NCBI RefSeq assembly: GCF_001542815.1 | Contig: NZ_CP006992.1 | Coordinates: forward strand, 3,973,501-4,037,500 | DNA length: 64,000 bases | Origin: Methylobacterium sp. AMS5 | GTDB taxonomy: Bacteria; Pseudomonadota; Alphaproteobacteria; Rhizobiales; Beijerinckiaceae | Direction: 5' to 3' | Part shown: positions 9,238 through 17,313 of the stretch, piece after piece | Position numbering within the stretch: position 1 is the stretch's first letter | Layout of the letters: the number at the start of each line of letters is the position of its first letter | The notes under the pieces: generated by a model | What the model saw: only the letters and a program-made list of their open reading frames with translations | Told to the model about the DNA's origin: nothing | Databases searched by the model: none | Translations under genes and position numbers: made by a program

Positions 9238-10038
9238 TCAGGCTCCTTCGGTGACGACGGCCGGGCCGTCGTAGGAATGGGGGAGGGGCGGGGTCTCGGC
9301 GAGCCCGCGCCGGACGAGGGCGGTCAGGTCCTCGACCATCCAGGCGAACAGTTCGGCGCCCTCCGCCGGGCTCGCTTCCGAGGGCCGGCCGGTGACGCCG
9401 TTGCGGCTGGTGCGGTTGACCGGATGGGCGAAGACGAGCCCCTCGGTGCGGTCCGGGTCGTCGGCATCGACGATGCGGTCTTCCCGCACGAGGGCGGGAG
9501 CGAGCGCCTGCATCAGGCCGGTCTCGGCGCGGTTGGCGTGCCAGTCCTCGGCATCCCTGAAATGGGCCGCGCGCACCCGCGCGCTGACGGTCGCGGTGTT
9601 GACGAGCGCCAGCATCAGGTCGTCGTGGGCCGCCCGCAGCAATTCGAGCGCGCAGCGCAGGGGCGCGGCGTTGGTGACGTGCCCGTTGACGAGGAACAGG
9701 CGGCGCACGCCCGAATGGTAGGCCTGGGCGCCGATCTGCCGGACGAGGTCGGTCATCAGCAGCGGATCGAGGGCGATGGTGCCGGGCCAGCGCCGCGAAT
9801 GGCCGAGCGAGCAGCCGTAGGGGAGGGTTGGCAGCATCGGCACGCGGGTGCGGGCCGAGACCGCGCGGCAGAGGGCGTCGGCCAGCACGAAATCCATGCC
9901 GCAGCCGAGATGCGGCCCGTGCTGCTCGGTGGCGCCGACGGGCAGGAGCGCGGCCCCCGCGACCGCTTGGAGATCACCGGGGATCTCCTCCCAGCTGCGC
10001 TCGGACCAGAGCAAGGGAAGGCTCGGGAGGGCGCTCAT
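9238..10038 (-). CDS. creatininase-family amidohydrolase
   Basis: 266 residues, creatininase fold. Metal ligands occupy the canonical places: E38 and H40 in [11 protein letters not shown]49, H120 in LVNGH and E172 in NRAETGLM. The family contains creatinine amidohydrolase, formamide hydrolases and others; the substrate cannot be read from sequence. Position between a guanidine-type transporter and glutamine synthetase suggests hydrolysis of a cyclic or amide-bearing guanidino compound, which is inference. The start ATG at 10038 overlaps the stop of the ATPase gene (ATGA), indicating translational coupling. Confidence 0.87.
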   Translation of the reverse strand: MSALPSLPLLWSERSWEEIPGDLQAVAGAALLPVGATEQHGPHLGCGMDFVLADALCRAVSARTRVPMLPTLPYGCSLGHSRRWPGTIALDPLLMTDLVRQIGAQAYHSGVRRLFLVNGHVTNAAPLRCALELLRAAHDDLMLALVNTATVSARVRAAHFRDAEDWHANRAETGLMQALAPALVREDRIVDADDPDRTEGLVFAHPVNRTSRNGVTGRPSEASPAEGAELFAWMVEDLTALVRRGLAETPPLPHSYDGPAVVTEGA

Positions 10039-10970
10039 TCGACCTCGTCCCCCACGCTCGCCATCCGGGTGACCAAATCGAGGCCACCGAGATCGGCCGG
10101 ACCGTCGGCCTCCGCCTCGCCGGGGTGGATCAGCGCGTCGAGCCGGGCGCGAGTGGCGCGGAATTCCGGCGTCAGGCTCTGGCCGGGATGGCGCGGCCGG
10201 GGCACCGGCACCTCGATCAGCTCCTCGACCTCGCCGGGATGGGCCTTCAGGACGAGGATGCGGTCGGCCAGATGCACGGCCTCGTCGAGGTCGTGGGTGA
10301 TGAAGACGATGGTGATGTCGATCTTGCGCCAGATCTCGATCAGGTAGGCCTGCATCCGCGCCCGCGACTGGGTGTCGAGCGCCGAGAACGGCTCGTCCAT
10401 CAGCAGGATGCGCGGGCGCATCGCCAGCGCACGGGCGATCGCCACGCGCTGCTTCATGCCCCCCGAGAGCTGATGCGGGTAGGCGTCGGCGAAGCGCTCC
10501 AGCCCGATCAGGGCGAGCCATTGCGCCGCCTCGCGCTCGGCCACGTGGCGCGATTCGCCGTTCTCTTCGAGCCCGAACGCGACGTTGCGCTTGACGGTGA
10601 GCCAGGGGAACAGGGTGTAGCCCTGGAACACCATGCCCCGGTCGGCGCCGGGGCCGGAGACCGCGCGGCCCTCGACGCTGACGCAGCCGGAACTCTTGGT
10701 CTCGAGGCCCGCGAGGATGCGCACGAAGGTGGACTTGCCGCAGCCCGACGGCCCGACGACGCAGAGGAACTCGCGGCGGTGGGTAACGAGATCGATGCCG
10801 CGCAAGGCGACGGTCTCCGCGCCGTCGGCGTTGCGGAACACCTTGCCGAGCCCCTCCACCCGCAGGGCGACGTCGCGGGCCTTCAGCCGGTCGAAGCGGG
10901 CGCGGACGGGCTCGCACTGGGTGCGGTAGTCGCAGGGCTCCGCGGTCAGCGGGATCGGAGCGCCGCTCAT
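10035..10970 (-). CDS. ABC transporter ATP-binding protein, NitT/TauT type (guanidine uptake)
   Basis: 311 residues. Walker [10 protein letters not shown], signature LSGGMKQR, Walker B ILLMDEP and the H-loop ITHDLDEA are all intact. An N-terminal extension of about 40 residues precedes the ATPase domain. It energises the permease and binding protein encoded just upstream; the set belongs to the nitrate/sulfonate/taurine branch, which includes riboswitch-controlled guanidine importers. The ATG at 10970 overlaps the permease stop by four bases. Confidence 0.9.
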   Translation of the reverse strand: MSGAPIPLTAEPCDYRTQCEPVRARFDRLKARDVALRVEGLGKVFRNADGAETVALRGIDLVTHRREFLCVVGPSGCGKSTFVRILAGLETKSSGCVSVEGRAVSGPGADRGMVFQGYTLFPWLTVKRNVAFGLEENGESRHVAEREAAQWLALIGLERFADAYPHQLSGGMKQRVAIARALAMRPRILLMDEPFSALDTQSRARMQAYLIEIWRKIDITIVFITHDLDEAVHLADRILVLKAHPGEVEELIEVPVPRPRHPGQSLTPEFRATRARLDALIHPGEAEADGPADLGGLDLVTRMASVGDEVE

Positions 10971-12022
10971 GTCCCGGCCCTCGCGTAGGGGAACAGGCGG
11001 CGGCCGATCAGCGCCAGGGCGATGTCGGTGGCGACACCGATAAGGCCGATCACGAGGATCGCCGCGTAGACGTTGTCGAAATGCTGGTAGCGCGCCTGCT
11101 GGGTGATGAAGAAGGTGATGCCGGACGAGGTGCCGATCAGCTCGGCGACGATCAGGTAGGTCCAGGCCCAGCCGAGCAGGATGCGCTGGTCGCGGTAGAT
11201 CTGCGGCAGCACCGCCGGCACGATCACCCGGCGGATCAGGCGCAGGTTGCGCGAGCCCATGGTGAGTGCGGCCTCGACCAGCAGCGGATCGACCCGGCGC
11301 GTGGTGTTGGCGATGACGAGCACCTGCTGGAAGAACGTGCCGATGACGATGATGGCGATCTTCGGCCCATCGTAGATCCCGAGGATGGCGACCATCAGCG
11401 CGCCGAAGGCGGGGGCGGGGAGGTAGCGCACGAACTCGATCACGGGCTCGGTCAGCCGGGCGATCGTCGGTTGCGCCCCGCACAGGATGCCCAGCGGCAC
11501 GCCGACGAGGGAGGAGATCGTGAAGCCCCAGAAGATGATCTGGATCGAGTGCCACAGGCTCGCCGGAAGCCAGATCGCGTCGCGCTGGGGCGGCGGCGCG
11601 GTGAGCGCGGTCCAGAAGGCGGCCGCCACGGCGTGCGGCGCGGGCAGGTAGACCGGGTTGGCGGAGCGCCCCTCGGGCAGGGCGGTGCCGGCGTCGCGGG
11701 CGGTCGCGACCTCCTCGGCGAAGGCCGCCCGCGGCACCCGCATGCCGGGCTCCATCCAGGCCACATCACCGGGGTTCGTCACCTCGACCAGCGGATGCCA
11801 GAGGAAGGGCAGGTAGGAGAATGCCGCCCACAGGCCGAGCGGCAGCAAGAAGGAGAGCAGCGTCAGCGTCAGGTGGCGCCGCCGCGTGAGGGGCCGCGCC
11901 ACGCCGATCCACGACCGTCGCGCCCGGCCGGCGACAGGGGCCGCCCCCGCCACCGGCGGGAGCGGGGCGAGCGCCGGAGCGGCGTCCCCGTCGGACCGGG
12001 GCGGAAGCGGTTGGGCGCGCAT
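10967..12022 (-). CDS. ABC transporter permease, NitT/TauT type
   Basis: 351 residues. A proline- and alanine-rich cytoplasmic N-terminus of about 45 residues is followed by one membrane span, an extended periplasmic loop of about 85 residues, and the usual five-helix BPD_transp_1 core with the EAA-like loop ([24 protein letters not shown]). The enlarged periplasmic loop between the first and second spans is typical of a sub-branch of these permeases. It sits 11 bases after the binding-protein gene and overlaps the ATPase start. Confidence 0.9.
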   Translation of the reverse strand: MRAQPLPPRSDGDAAPALAPLPPVAGAAPVAGRARRSWIGVARPLTRRRHLTLTLLSFLLPLGLWAAFSYLPFLWHPLVEVTNPGDVAWMEPGMRVPRAAFAEEVATARDAGTALPEGRSANPVYLPAPHAVAAAFWTALTAPPPQRDAIWLPASLWHSIQIIFWGFTISSLVGVPLGILCGAQPTIARLTEPVIEFVRYLPAPAFGALMVAILGIYDGPKIAIIVIGTFFQQVLVIANTTRRVDPLLVEAALTMGSRNLRLIRRVIVPAVLPQIYRDQRILLGWAWTYLIVAELIGTSSGITFFITQQARYQHFDNVYAAILVIGLIGVATDIALALIGRRLFPYARAGT

Positions 12023-12033
12023 CGGGGCGCGCC

Positions 12034-13059
12034 TCACTTGCCGTCGGTGAGGGCGGGATCGATGGCGGCCTTCACGTCCTGCGGGGTCTTGTAGACCTCG
12101 AACTTGACGTTGAAGGCATCCGCGTGCCGGCTCGAGCCGTAGAGCGAGCCGAACCCGTCGGCATCCTTCATCACCGCGCGGCCCTCGGCCAGCGTCAGCA
12201 GCTTGGTGCCCTTGAGGAAGCGGGTGAAGACGGCGGGCTCGACCCCGACCTTGGCCGCCATGATGGCGACCGCGTCGCCTTGCGTCTTCGGGTCCGTGAT
12301 GTAGCCGACGACGCGGTCCCACAGGCCGACGAGCTTGATCCAGTCGGGCCGCCGCGCGGCGAGGCTCGCGGGCGTCACGGTCACCACATCGTAGATCAGG
12401 CCCGGCCGGTCGGCGGAGCTGTAGAGCGGGCGGGCACCCGCCGCGCCGCGCATCGCCTGGCCGGCGATGGGCTGCCACGCGCCGATGGCGGCGACGTCGC
12501 CGGAGGCGAGGATCTGCGGCGTCTCGTTGGTCTTGGCGTTGATCAGCGTCACGTCGCCCTCCTTGATCCCGGCCTTCTGCAGGCCGTCGATGAGGAGGAG
12601 ATGCTCGACGAGGCCGACTTCGAGCCCGACCTTCTTGCCCTTGAGATCGGCCAGCGACTTCACCCCCGGCTTGCCGACGATGATGTCGTTGCCGTTGGAG
12701 AAGTCGGTGAGCAGGATCATGACGTTGCGCGCGCCGTTGCCGCTCATGACGAGGGCGTCGCCGTTGGTGCAGGTCACCGCGTCGAGCTTGCCCGCCGAGA
12801 ACGCGTCCATCGAGGCGGAGTAGTCGAACCACTCGAACTTGGCGTCGATGCCGGCCTCCTTGAGCCAGCCCTTCTCGATGGCGACCTGCCACGCCACCCA
12901 GCCCGGCCAGTCGCTGTAGCCGATGCGCAGCGGCTCGGCGGCCTGTGCCACCGGCGCGGCGAGGAGGCCGAGCGCGAGGGTCATTGCAGACAGGCCGCGC
13001 CGGATGCCCGTGAGACCATCGGTGATCAGACGGGGATTGATCAGACTCGGGATGCGCAT
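12034..13059 (-). CDS. periplasmic substrate-binding protein, NitT/TauT type (guanidine-linked)
   Basis: 341 residues with a cleavable signal peptide ending near AAPVAQA (about residue 40), then an NMT1/SsuA-like two-lobed binding fold opening with LRIGYSDWPGW. The start at 13059 has AGGAG eight bases upstream; ATG 26 codons later would also leave a signal peptide. It is the first gene after the guanidine-I riboswitch leader, so the riboswitch supports guanidine as ligand. Binding-site residues have not been compared, so a larger guanidino compound is possible. Confidence 0.88.
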   Translation of the reverse strand: MRIPSLINPRLITDGLTGIRRGLSAMTLALGLLAAPVAQAAEPLRIGYSDWPGWVAWQVAIEKGWLKEAGIDAKFEWFDYSASMDAFSAGKLDAVTCTNGDALVMSGNGARNVMILLTDFSNGNDIIVGKPGVKSLADLKGKKVGLEVGLVEHLLLIDGLQKAGIKEGDVTLINAKTNETPQILASGDVAAIGAWQPIAGQAMRGAAGARPLYSSADRPGLIYDVVTVTPASLAARRPDWIKLVGLWDRVVGYITDPKTQGDAVAIMAAKVGVEPAVFTRFLKGTKLLTLAEGRAVMKDADGFGSLYGSSRHADAFNVKFEVYKTPQDVKAAIDPALTDGK

Positions 13060-13455
13060 GTCTCGTCTCCTGGGGTGGCCGAATGGCCGGACACAGCGTG
13101 CGACGTTCGGTTCGGCTGTCGGGCGCTCGCGGATTTCGAGCGCGCGGAAAGGCGGCGGCAGGCGGGAAAGCCCATCGTCGGGGACCCGGAGCACGAGCGC
13201 CGGGCTAGGGGATCAGGAAGGGAACCGGGAAGAGGGCGCGGATCGGGAAGACCGCAGGCGCGAGACGCTCGCAGCGCCCGCGCACCGGCGCGGCCTATGG
13301 GACGATGCTGGGGAAGCCTTTGCCGAGCGCGGCCGAGGCAAGCCGAAGGCCGGTCGGCGGCGCGGGTCGGACGGCACGCAGGCGTGCATCCGCCGAAAAT
13401 GTCGAAAAGTCTGTCTTGGAGGCTCTGCCGGGCATACGTCCCTTCCCGTATAGAA
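13060..13455 (-). other. long untranslated leader of the guanidine operon
   Basis: About 400 bases separate the end of the riboswitch hairpins from the first start codon. A 46-codon frame (13435 to 13295) lies in it but its composition and lack of homology make it unconvincing. No second promoter or terminator is clear. Confidence 0.5.
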
Positions 13456-13489
13456 AGAGATTGTACAAGACCTTCCCTTGCCAATCTCT
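13456..13489 (-). terminator. candidate riboswitch expression platform (terminator hairpin)
   Basis: Directly after the riboswitch P1 stem, the RNA can form a perfect 8-bp stem AGAGATTG / CAATCTCT with an 18-base loop, followed by UUUCUAU. This has the layout of an intrinsic terminator. The 5' arm begins three bases after the 3' strand of P1, so ligand-stabilised P1 could compete with an extended antiterminator. The U-run is short, so termination strength is uncertain. Confidence 0.5.
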
Positions 13490-13490
13490 G

Positions 13491-13600
13491 GCTAGTGAGG
13501 TCTCCCGGGCTTTTATCCCGCCGTGCATCCGCGCGGATGTCTCCCGCCGCGGCAACCGCTCTCGGACCGAACACATCAAAGAGATGCCGGAACCCTAGCG
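13491..13600 (-). promoter_or_regulatory. guanidine-I riboswitch (ykkC class)
   Basis: Read on the minus strand, the leader contains the hallmark blocks of the ykkC/guanidine-I aptamer in the right order: CTAGGGTTCCG (from about 13600), TCGGTCCGAGAG (about 13570-13558), and ACGGCGGGATAAAAGCCCGG (about 13525-13506) followed by GAGA. GCTAG at the 5' end pairs with CTAGC at 13491-13495 to close P1. The class binds guanidinium and turns on guanidine exporters, carboxylases and transporters; this one precedes the guanidine carboxylase operon. Confidence 0.94.
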
Positions 13601-13615
13601 ATCAACTCGATGATG

Positions 13616-13644
13616 GTTTTAGGCCCGGCGTTTTTCTTGGTCAA
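13616..13644 (-). promoter_or_regulatory. promoter of the guanidine operon
   Basis: On the minus strand TTGACC (13644-13639) and TAAAAC (13621-13616) are separated by exactly 17 bases. Transcription would start near 13609, just before the riboswitch P1 strand, which is where an aptamer-bearing transcript should begin. Confidence 0.6.
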
Positions 13645-13661
13645 GCCAAGACCATTCTTGG
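13635..13661 (+). promoter_or_regulatory. triple half-site, candidate operator over the guanidine promoter
   Basis: Three copies of a 6-base half-site alternate in orientation: TCTTGG (13635-13640), CCAAGA (13646-13651), TCTTGG (13656-13661), with centres about one helical turn apart. They overlap the -35 box. This would allow a protein regulator in addition to the riboswitch. No regulator gene lies next to the operon, so the binding protein is unknown. Confidence 0.4.
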
Positions 13662-14059
13662 GCTGCGTAAGTTTTTATCTTTCATGCCCACGTTTTAAGC
13701 GCGCTGCAGCCTGAATTCGCATTCGGTGCAAGTGGGCAGAGCGGTGTTCGGCGCCGGATCGGCGGCCGCGAACCGCACGCGGGCTCGGCGAAGCGCCGGA
13801 TGACGGCATCGACCAGAGTACAGCGCGGCCCCGGCAGGGACTCGTATCGACTGGCCGGGAACCACGGGCCTTCTGCACAAGGCCCGCACATATCTTGCAA
13901 CTTTATTGAACACATCTGCCCGGAAACGCGGCAAGGACCAACATAGATCGGTCGCCGAGGCGTTAAAATTCCGGAACGTCGGTCGCTGCCAATAAAGCGT
14001 CGCAATACGACAAGCCCCCTCGAAGGGCCGGAAATACTCTTACATCGTCGAAGATAAGC
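13662..14059. other. intergenic region between divergent guanidine and betaine-transport operons
   Basis: About 400 bases with lower GC toward the right end. Short frames on the minus strand (for example 13695-13934) have no family resemblance or ribosome binding site. I see no gene, RNA or repeat here. Confidence 0.5.
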
Positions 14060-14088
14060 TTGTCAGAAAATTCTGCCGTGAACAATAT
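14060..14088 (+). promoter_or_regulatory. putative promoter of the proVWX-type operon
   Basis: TTGTCA (14060-14065) and CAATAT (14083-14088) are 17 bases apart and lie 26 bases before the ATG of the ATPase gene. The match to a sigma-70-type promoter is moderate; no experimental or comparative support is available. Confidence 0.45.
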
Positions 14089-14114
14089 CGGTTTATATCG
14101 AAAGGTATCACCCC

Positions 14115-15443
14115 ATGGGCCGGATCAATCTTGAAGGTATCAGCAAGATATTCGGCTCGAACTCCCTCAAGGCGCTCGATCTGATCGCCCAGGGGAAGCG
14201 CAAGAGCGACATCGCCGCCGCCTGCGGTGCGGTCGTCGGATTGCGCGATATCTCGTTCGACATCGAAGAGGGCGAGATCCTCGTCCTGATGGGCCTGTCC
14301 GGCTCCGGCAAGTCGACGCTCCTGCGCTGCATGAACCGTCTCGTGGAGCCGTCCTGCGGCCGGATCGTCGTGGACGGAGTGGACGTGACCCGGCTCGGCC
14401 GCAAGGACTTGCTCGCCTTCCGCCAGAAGACCTTCGGCATGGTCTTCCAGCACTTTGCGCTGCTGCCCAACCGGACCATCCTCGGCAATGTCGGGTTCGG
14501 CCTCGAGATCAAGCAGCTCCCGGCCAAGGAGCGGACCGAGCGGTCGATGCAGGCCATCGAACTCGTCGGCCTGAAGGGCTGGGAGACGAAGTATCCCCAT
14601 GAATTGTCGGGCGGCATGCAGCAGCGGGCGGGCCTCGCGCGGGCGTTGGCCGCCGATGCCGACATCCTGCTCATGGACGAGGCCTTCAGCGCCCTCGACC
14701 CCCTGATCCGCCGCGACATGCAAGCGGAGCTGCGCGACCTCCAGCGCAAGCTCAAGAAGACCATCGTCTTCGTCTCCCACGACCTCGACGAGGCCATCGC
14801 GCTCGGCGGCCGCATCGTCCTGATGAAGGATGGCGAGGTGGTGCAGATCGGGCAGCCCGAGGACATCGTGGCCCGCCCCGCGACCGACTATGTCGAGCGC
14901 TTCGTCGAGCATATCGATCTGGCCGCCGTGCTGCGGGCGGAGCAGGTCGCGGATCGCTCCGCCCCCGTGCTCGCCCCCACGCAGACGGTGGCCGAGGCGC
15001 GGGCCGCGCTCGGCGGGGCAGGTGGCCGCACAAGCAACCGGGTTTGGCTCGTCGCCGACGGGGACGGACGGCTGGTCGGCCGCATCTTCGCCGAAAGGCT
15101 CGCCTCCGCCCGGCCGACCGAGCCCCTCTCCAGCCTGCTCGATCTCGGACAGTCCGTCGTCGAGGCGGACAGCCGGCTGGACAGCCTCCTCGCGACGGTC
15201 GCCGCCGAGGAATCCGTCGCGGTCGTGGGCCGGAACGGACGCCTGATCGGCGCCATCACGAGCCGTGACGTCGTGCAGGCGCTCGCCGCGCGGCCCGGCA
15301 CGCACGGTCAGCCGCATGCCGGTGCCCCGATCCCCTCAAAGCCGTCAGGAGCCCCGACATGGAGTGGAACGTCCCCAAATTCCCCCTCGACACGCTCAGC
15401 GACAACGGCCTCGACTGGCTCACCGAGCATGGCAGTTGGCTGA
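14115..15443 (+). CDS. proV: glycine betaine/choline ABC transporter ATP-binding protein (ProV type)
   Basis: 442 residues. The N-terminal 60 residues carry the ProV/OpuA-type segment before Walker A (GLSGSGKST); signature ELSGGMQQR and Walker B ILLMDEAF follow. The C-terminal third (about 290-400) is a CBS-domain region as in osmoprotectant ATPases. It powers uptake of betaine-like compounds with the next two genes. The last 28 codons are low-complexity Ser/Thr/Pro and overlap the start of the permease gene by 85 bases in another frame; this unusual overlap is either real or the mark of a small frameshift near the 3' end. Confidence 0.9.
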   Translation: MGRINLEGISKIFGSNSLKALDLIAQGKRKSDIAAACGAVVGLRDISFDIEEGEILVLMGLSGSGKSTLLRCMNRLVEPSCGRIVVDGVDVTRLGRKDLLAFRQKTFGMVFQHFALLPNRTILGNVGFGLEIKQLPAKERTERSMQAIELVGLKGWETKYPHELSGGMQQRAGLARALAADADILLMDEAFSALDPLIRRDMQAELRDLQRKLKKTIVFVSHDLDEAIALGGRIVLMKDGEVVQIGQPEDIVARPATDYVERFVEHIDLAAVLRAEQVADRSAPVLAPTQTVAEARAALGGAGGRTSNRVWLVADGDGRLVGRIFAERLASARPTEPLSSLLDLGQSVVEADSRLDSLLATVAAEESVAVVGRNGRLIGAITSRDVVQALAARPGTHGQPHAGAPIPSKPSGAPTWSGTSPNSPSTRSATTASTGSPSMAVG

Positions 15444-16210
15444 CCCGAGCCGTCAGCCGCACCGTCTCCGACTGGATCGAAACGCTGACCACCGCCCTCG
15501 TCGCGATCCCGCCATGGCTCTGCATCGCGGTCGCGGCCTTCGCGGCTTACCGGGCCGGCGGTCGCAAGATCGGGCTCCTGACCCTCGTCGGCCTGCTGTT
15601 CCTGTGGAACCTGCGGCTCTGGCAGGCGACGGTCGAGACCCTGGTCCTCGTCACCATCGCCACCGCCGCGGCGCTCGTGATCGGCGTTCCCGTCGGGATC
15701 TGGTTCGCGCTCAGCCGACGGGCGTGGCGGACCTTCTCGCCGATCCTCGACATGATGCAGACGCTGCCGAGCTTCGTCTACCTGATCCCGGCGCTCCCCT
15801 TCTTCGGGCTCGGCGCGGTCTCGGCCTGCTTTGCCACCATCGTCTTCTCGGTCCCTCCGGTCATCCGGCTGACGGCGCTCGGCATCCGCAACGTGCCGGG
15901 CGAACTCGTCGAGGCCTCCGACGCCTTCGGCAGCTCGGCGACCCAGAAGTTGTTCAAGGTGCAGTTGCCGCTCGCGCTGCCGACCATCATGGCCGGCGTC
16001 AACCAGACCATGATGCTCGCCCTCTCCATGGTCGTCATCGCGGCGATGATCGGCGCCGGCGGATTGGGCCGCGCGGTCTGGCAGTCGATCCAGCGGCTCG
16101 AGGCGGGCGCCGGCTTCGAGGCGGGCATCGGCATCGTGATCGTGGCGGTGATCCTCGACCGCGTGACGCAGGCCCTCGCCGCCCGGGCTCGTCCGCACGG
16201 TGTGGCCTGA
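15359..16210 (+). CDS. proW: glycine betaine/choline ABC transporter permease (ProW type)
   Basis: 283 residues with about six membrane spans and the conserved EAA-like loop (VEASDAFGSSATQKLFKVQLPLALP). The N-terminal 60 residues form the amphipathic region common to ProW. The start at 15359 has AGGAG seven bases upstream, although it lies inside the preceding reading frame. It is expected to form the inner-membrane channel for glycine betaine or choline. Confidence 0.9.
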   Translation: MEWNVPKFPLDTLSDNGLDWLTEHGSWLTRAVSRTVSDWIETLTTALVAIPPWLCIAVAAFAAYRAGGRKIGLLTLVGLLFLWNLRLWQATVETLVLVTIATAAALVIGVPVGIWFALSRRAWRTFSPILDMMQTLPSFVYLIPALPFFGLGAVSACFATIVFSVPPVIRLTALGIRNVPGELVEASDAFGSSATQKLFKVQLPLALPTIMAGVNQTMMLALSMVVIAAMIGAGGLGRAVWQSIQRLEAGAGFEAGIGIVIVAVILDRVTQALAARARPHGVA

Positions 16211-16394
16211 GCCCTCGATCTCCGGTCGGCAAACCGAATCCGCTTGCGTTCGCCTTCCATTAGAATAACATATGACATATTGTGACTTGAACACTGACCG
16301 GCCGGATCTCTCAAAGATCAAGACTTCCCGGACCAAGCTCGGTCTCGGTCCAGGACCGGACTTCACCTCTCGAAAAGCCCGAAAGGTTCACTTC

Positions 16395-17231
16395 ATGCGC
16401 GCTCCGATACTTGGGGTGATGGCCTGCCTTGCGCTGATCGCACCGCCGGCCGAGGCGGCGGACAAGCAGGTCCGGCTCGCCTACGTGGAATGGGCCGACG
16501 CGGTGGTCGCCACCAACATCCTCAAGCTCGCCCTTGAGGAAAAAGGCTACCAAGTGAAGACGATTCCGCTCGCCGCGGCCGCCATGTGGCAATCCGTGGC
16601 GACCGGCGACGCGGATGCGAGCGTCGCGGCCTGGCTCCCCGTCACGCAGGGCGCCTATTACGAAAAACTGAAGAACCGCATCGACCTGATCGGCCCGAAC
16701 GTCACGGGGGCCCGGATCGGCTGGGCCGTGCCCGCCACGTCGTCCCTCAACTCGATCGAGGATCTGGCGACAAAGGCCTCCGAGGTCGACGGCAAGGTGA
16801 TCGGCATCGATCCCGGCGCCGGCGTGATGAAGAGTTCCGAGGCGGCGATCAAGGCGTACGGCCTCAAGGTCAAGCTGCTCGACGGCAGCGACGCCACGAT
16901 GACCAGCGCGCTGAAGGACGCGGTGCGGCAGAAGAAGGACGTGGTCGTCACGGCCTGGACGCCGCACTGGATGTTCGCGCGCTACGACCTGAAATACCTC
17001 GCCGACCCGAAGAAGAGCTTCGGCGAGGCCGAGAGCGTGAACACGCTGGCCCGCAAGGGGCTGAAAGAGGACATGCCCGAGGTCTACGCGATCCTCCAGA
17101 AGTTCAAGCTCACCATCGAGGACGAAGAAGCCGTGATGGCGGAGAACGAGGAAAAGGGCGCCAAGCCCGAGGCGACCGCCGCGAAGTGGATCGCGCAGAA
17201 TCGCGCGACGGTCGATGGCTGGCTGAAGTGA
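16395..17231 (+). CDS. proX: glycine betaine/choline-binding periplasmic protein (ProX/OpuAC type)
   Basis: 278 residues from the ATG at 16395, giving a signal peptide that ends at PPAEAA. The OpuAC fold opens with KQVRLAYVEWADA. Aromatic residues likely to cage a quaternary ammonium group are visible in AAWLPVTQGAYY and VTAWTPHWMFARYDLKY. It is 184 bases downstream of the permease gene, so it may also have its own promoter. An upstream frame extends to 16272, but only the 16395 start puts the signal peptide at the N-terminus. Confidence 0.88.
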   Translation: MRAPILGVMACLALIAPPAEAADKQVRLAYVEWADAVVATNILKLALEEKGYQVKTIPLAAAAMWQSVATGDADASVAAWLPVTQGAYYEKLKNRIDLIGPNVTGARIGWAVPATSSLNSIEDLATKASEVDGKVIGIDPGAGVMKSSEAAIKAYGLKVKLLDGSDATMTSALKDAVRQKKDVVVTAWTPHWMFARYDLKYLADPKKSFGEAESVNTLARKGLKEDMPEVYAILQKFKLTIEDEEAVMAENEEKGAKPEATAAKWIAQNRATVDGWLK

Positions 17232-17313
17232 CGGCCCGGTCCGAGACATAAGAAAAACGACGGGAAACAGCTCGGAAGGCGACCTGGGTCTTCATTCAAG
17301 GGGGTTGGGGGAT

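Noticed and set aside
13295..13435. 46-codon frame in the guanidine leader
   Set aside because: A weak ribosome binding site is present but the sequence is Arg/Ala/Pro-rich, has no homology I recognise and lies downstream of a possible terminator.
13695..14005. Overlapping minus-strand frames between the divergent operons
   Set aside because: Several frames overlap in the same place, none has a start signal or family resemblance.
16215..16300. Possible separate promoter for the betaine-binding protein gene
   Set aside because: TTGCGT and TAACAT are 16 bases apart but the match is poor and other spacings score equally.
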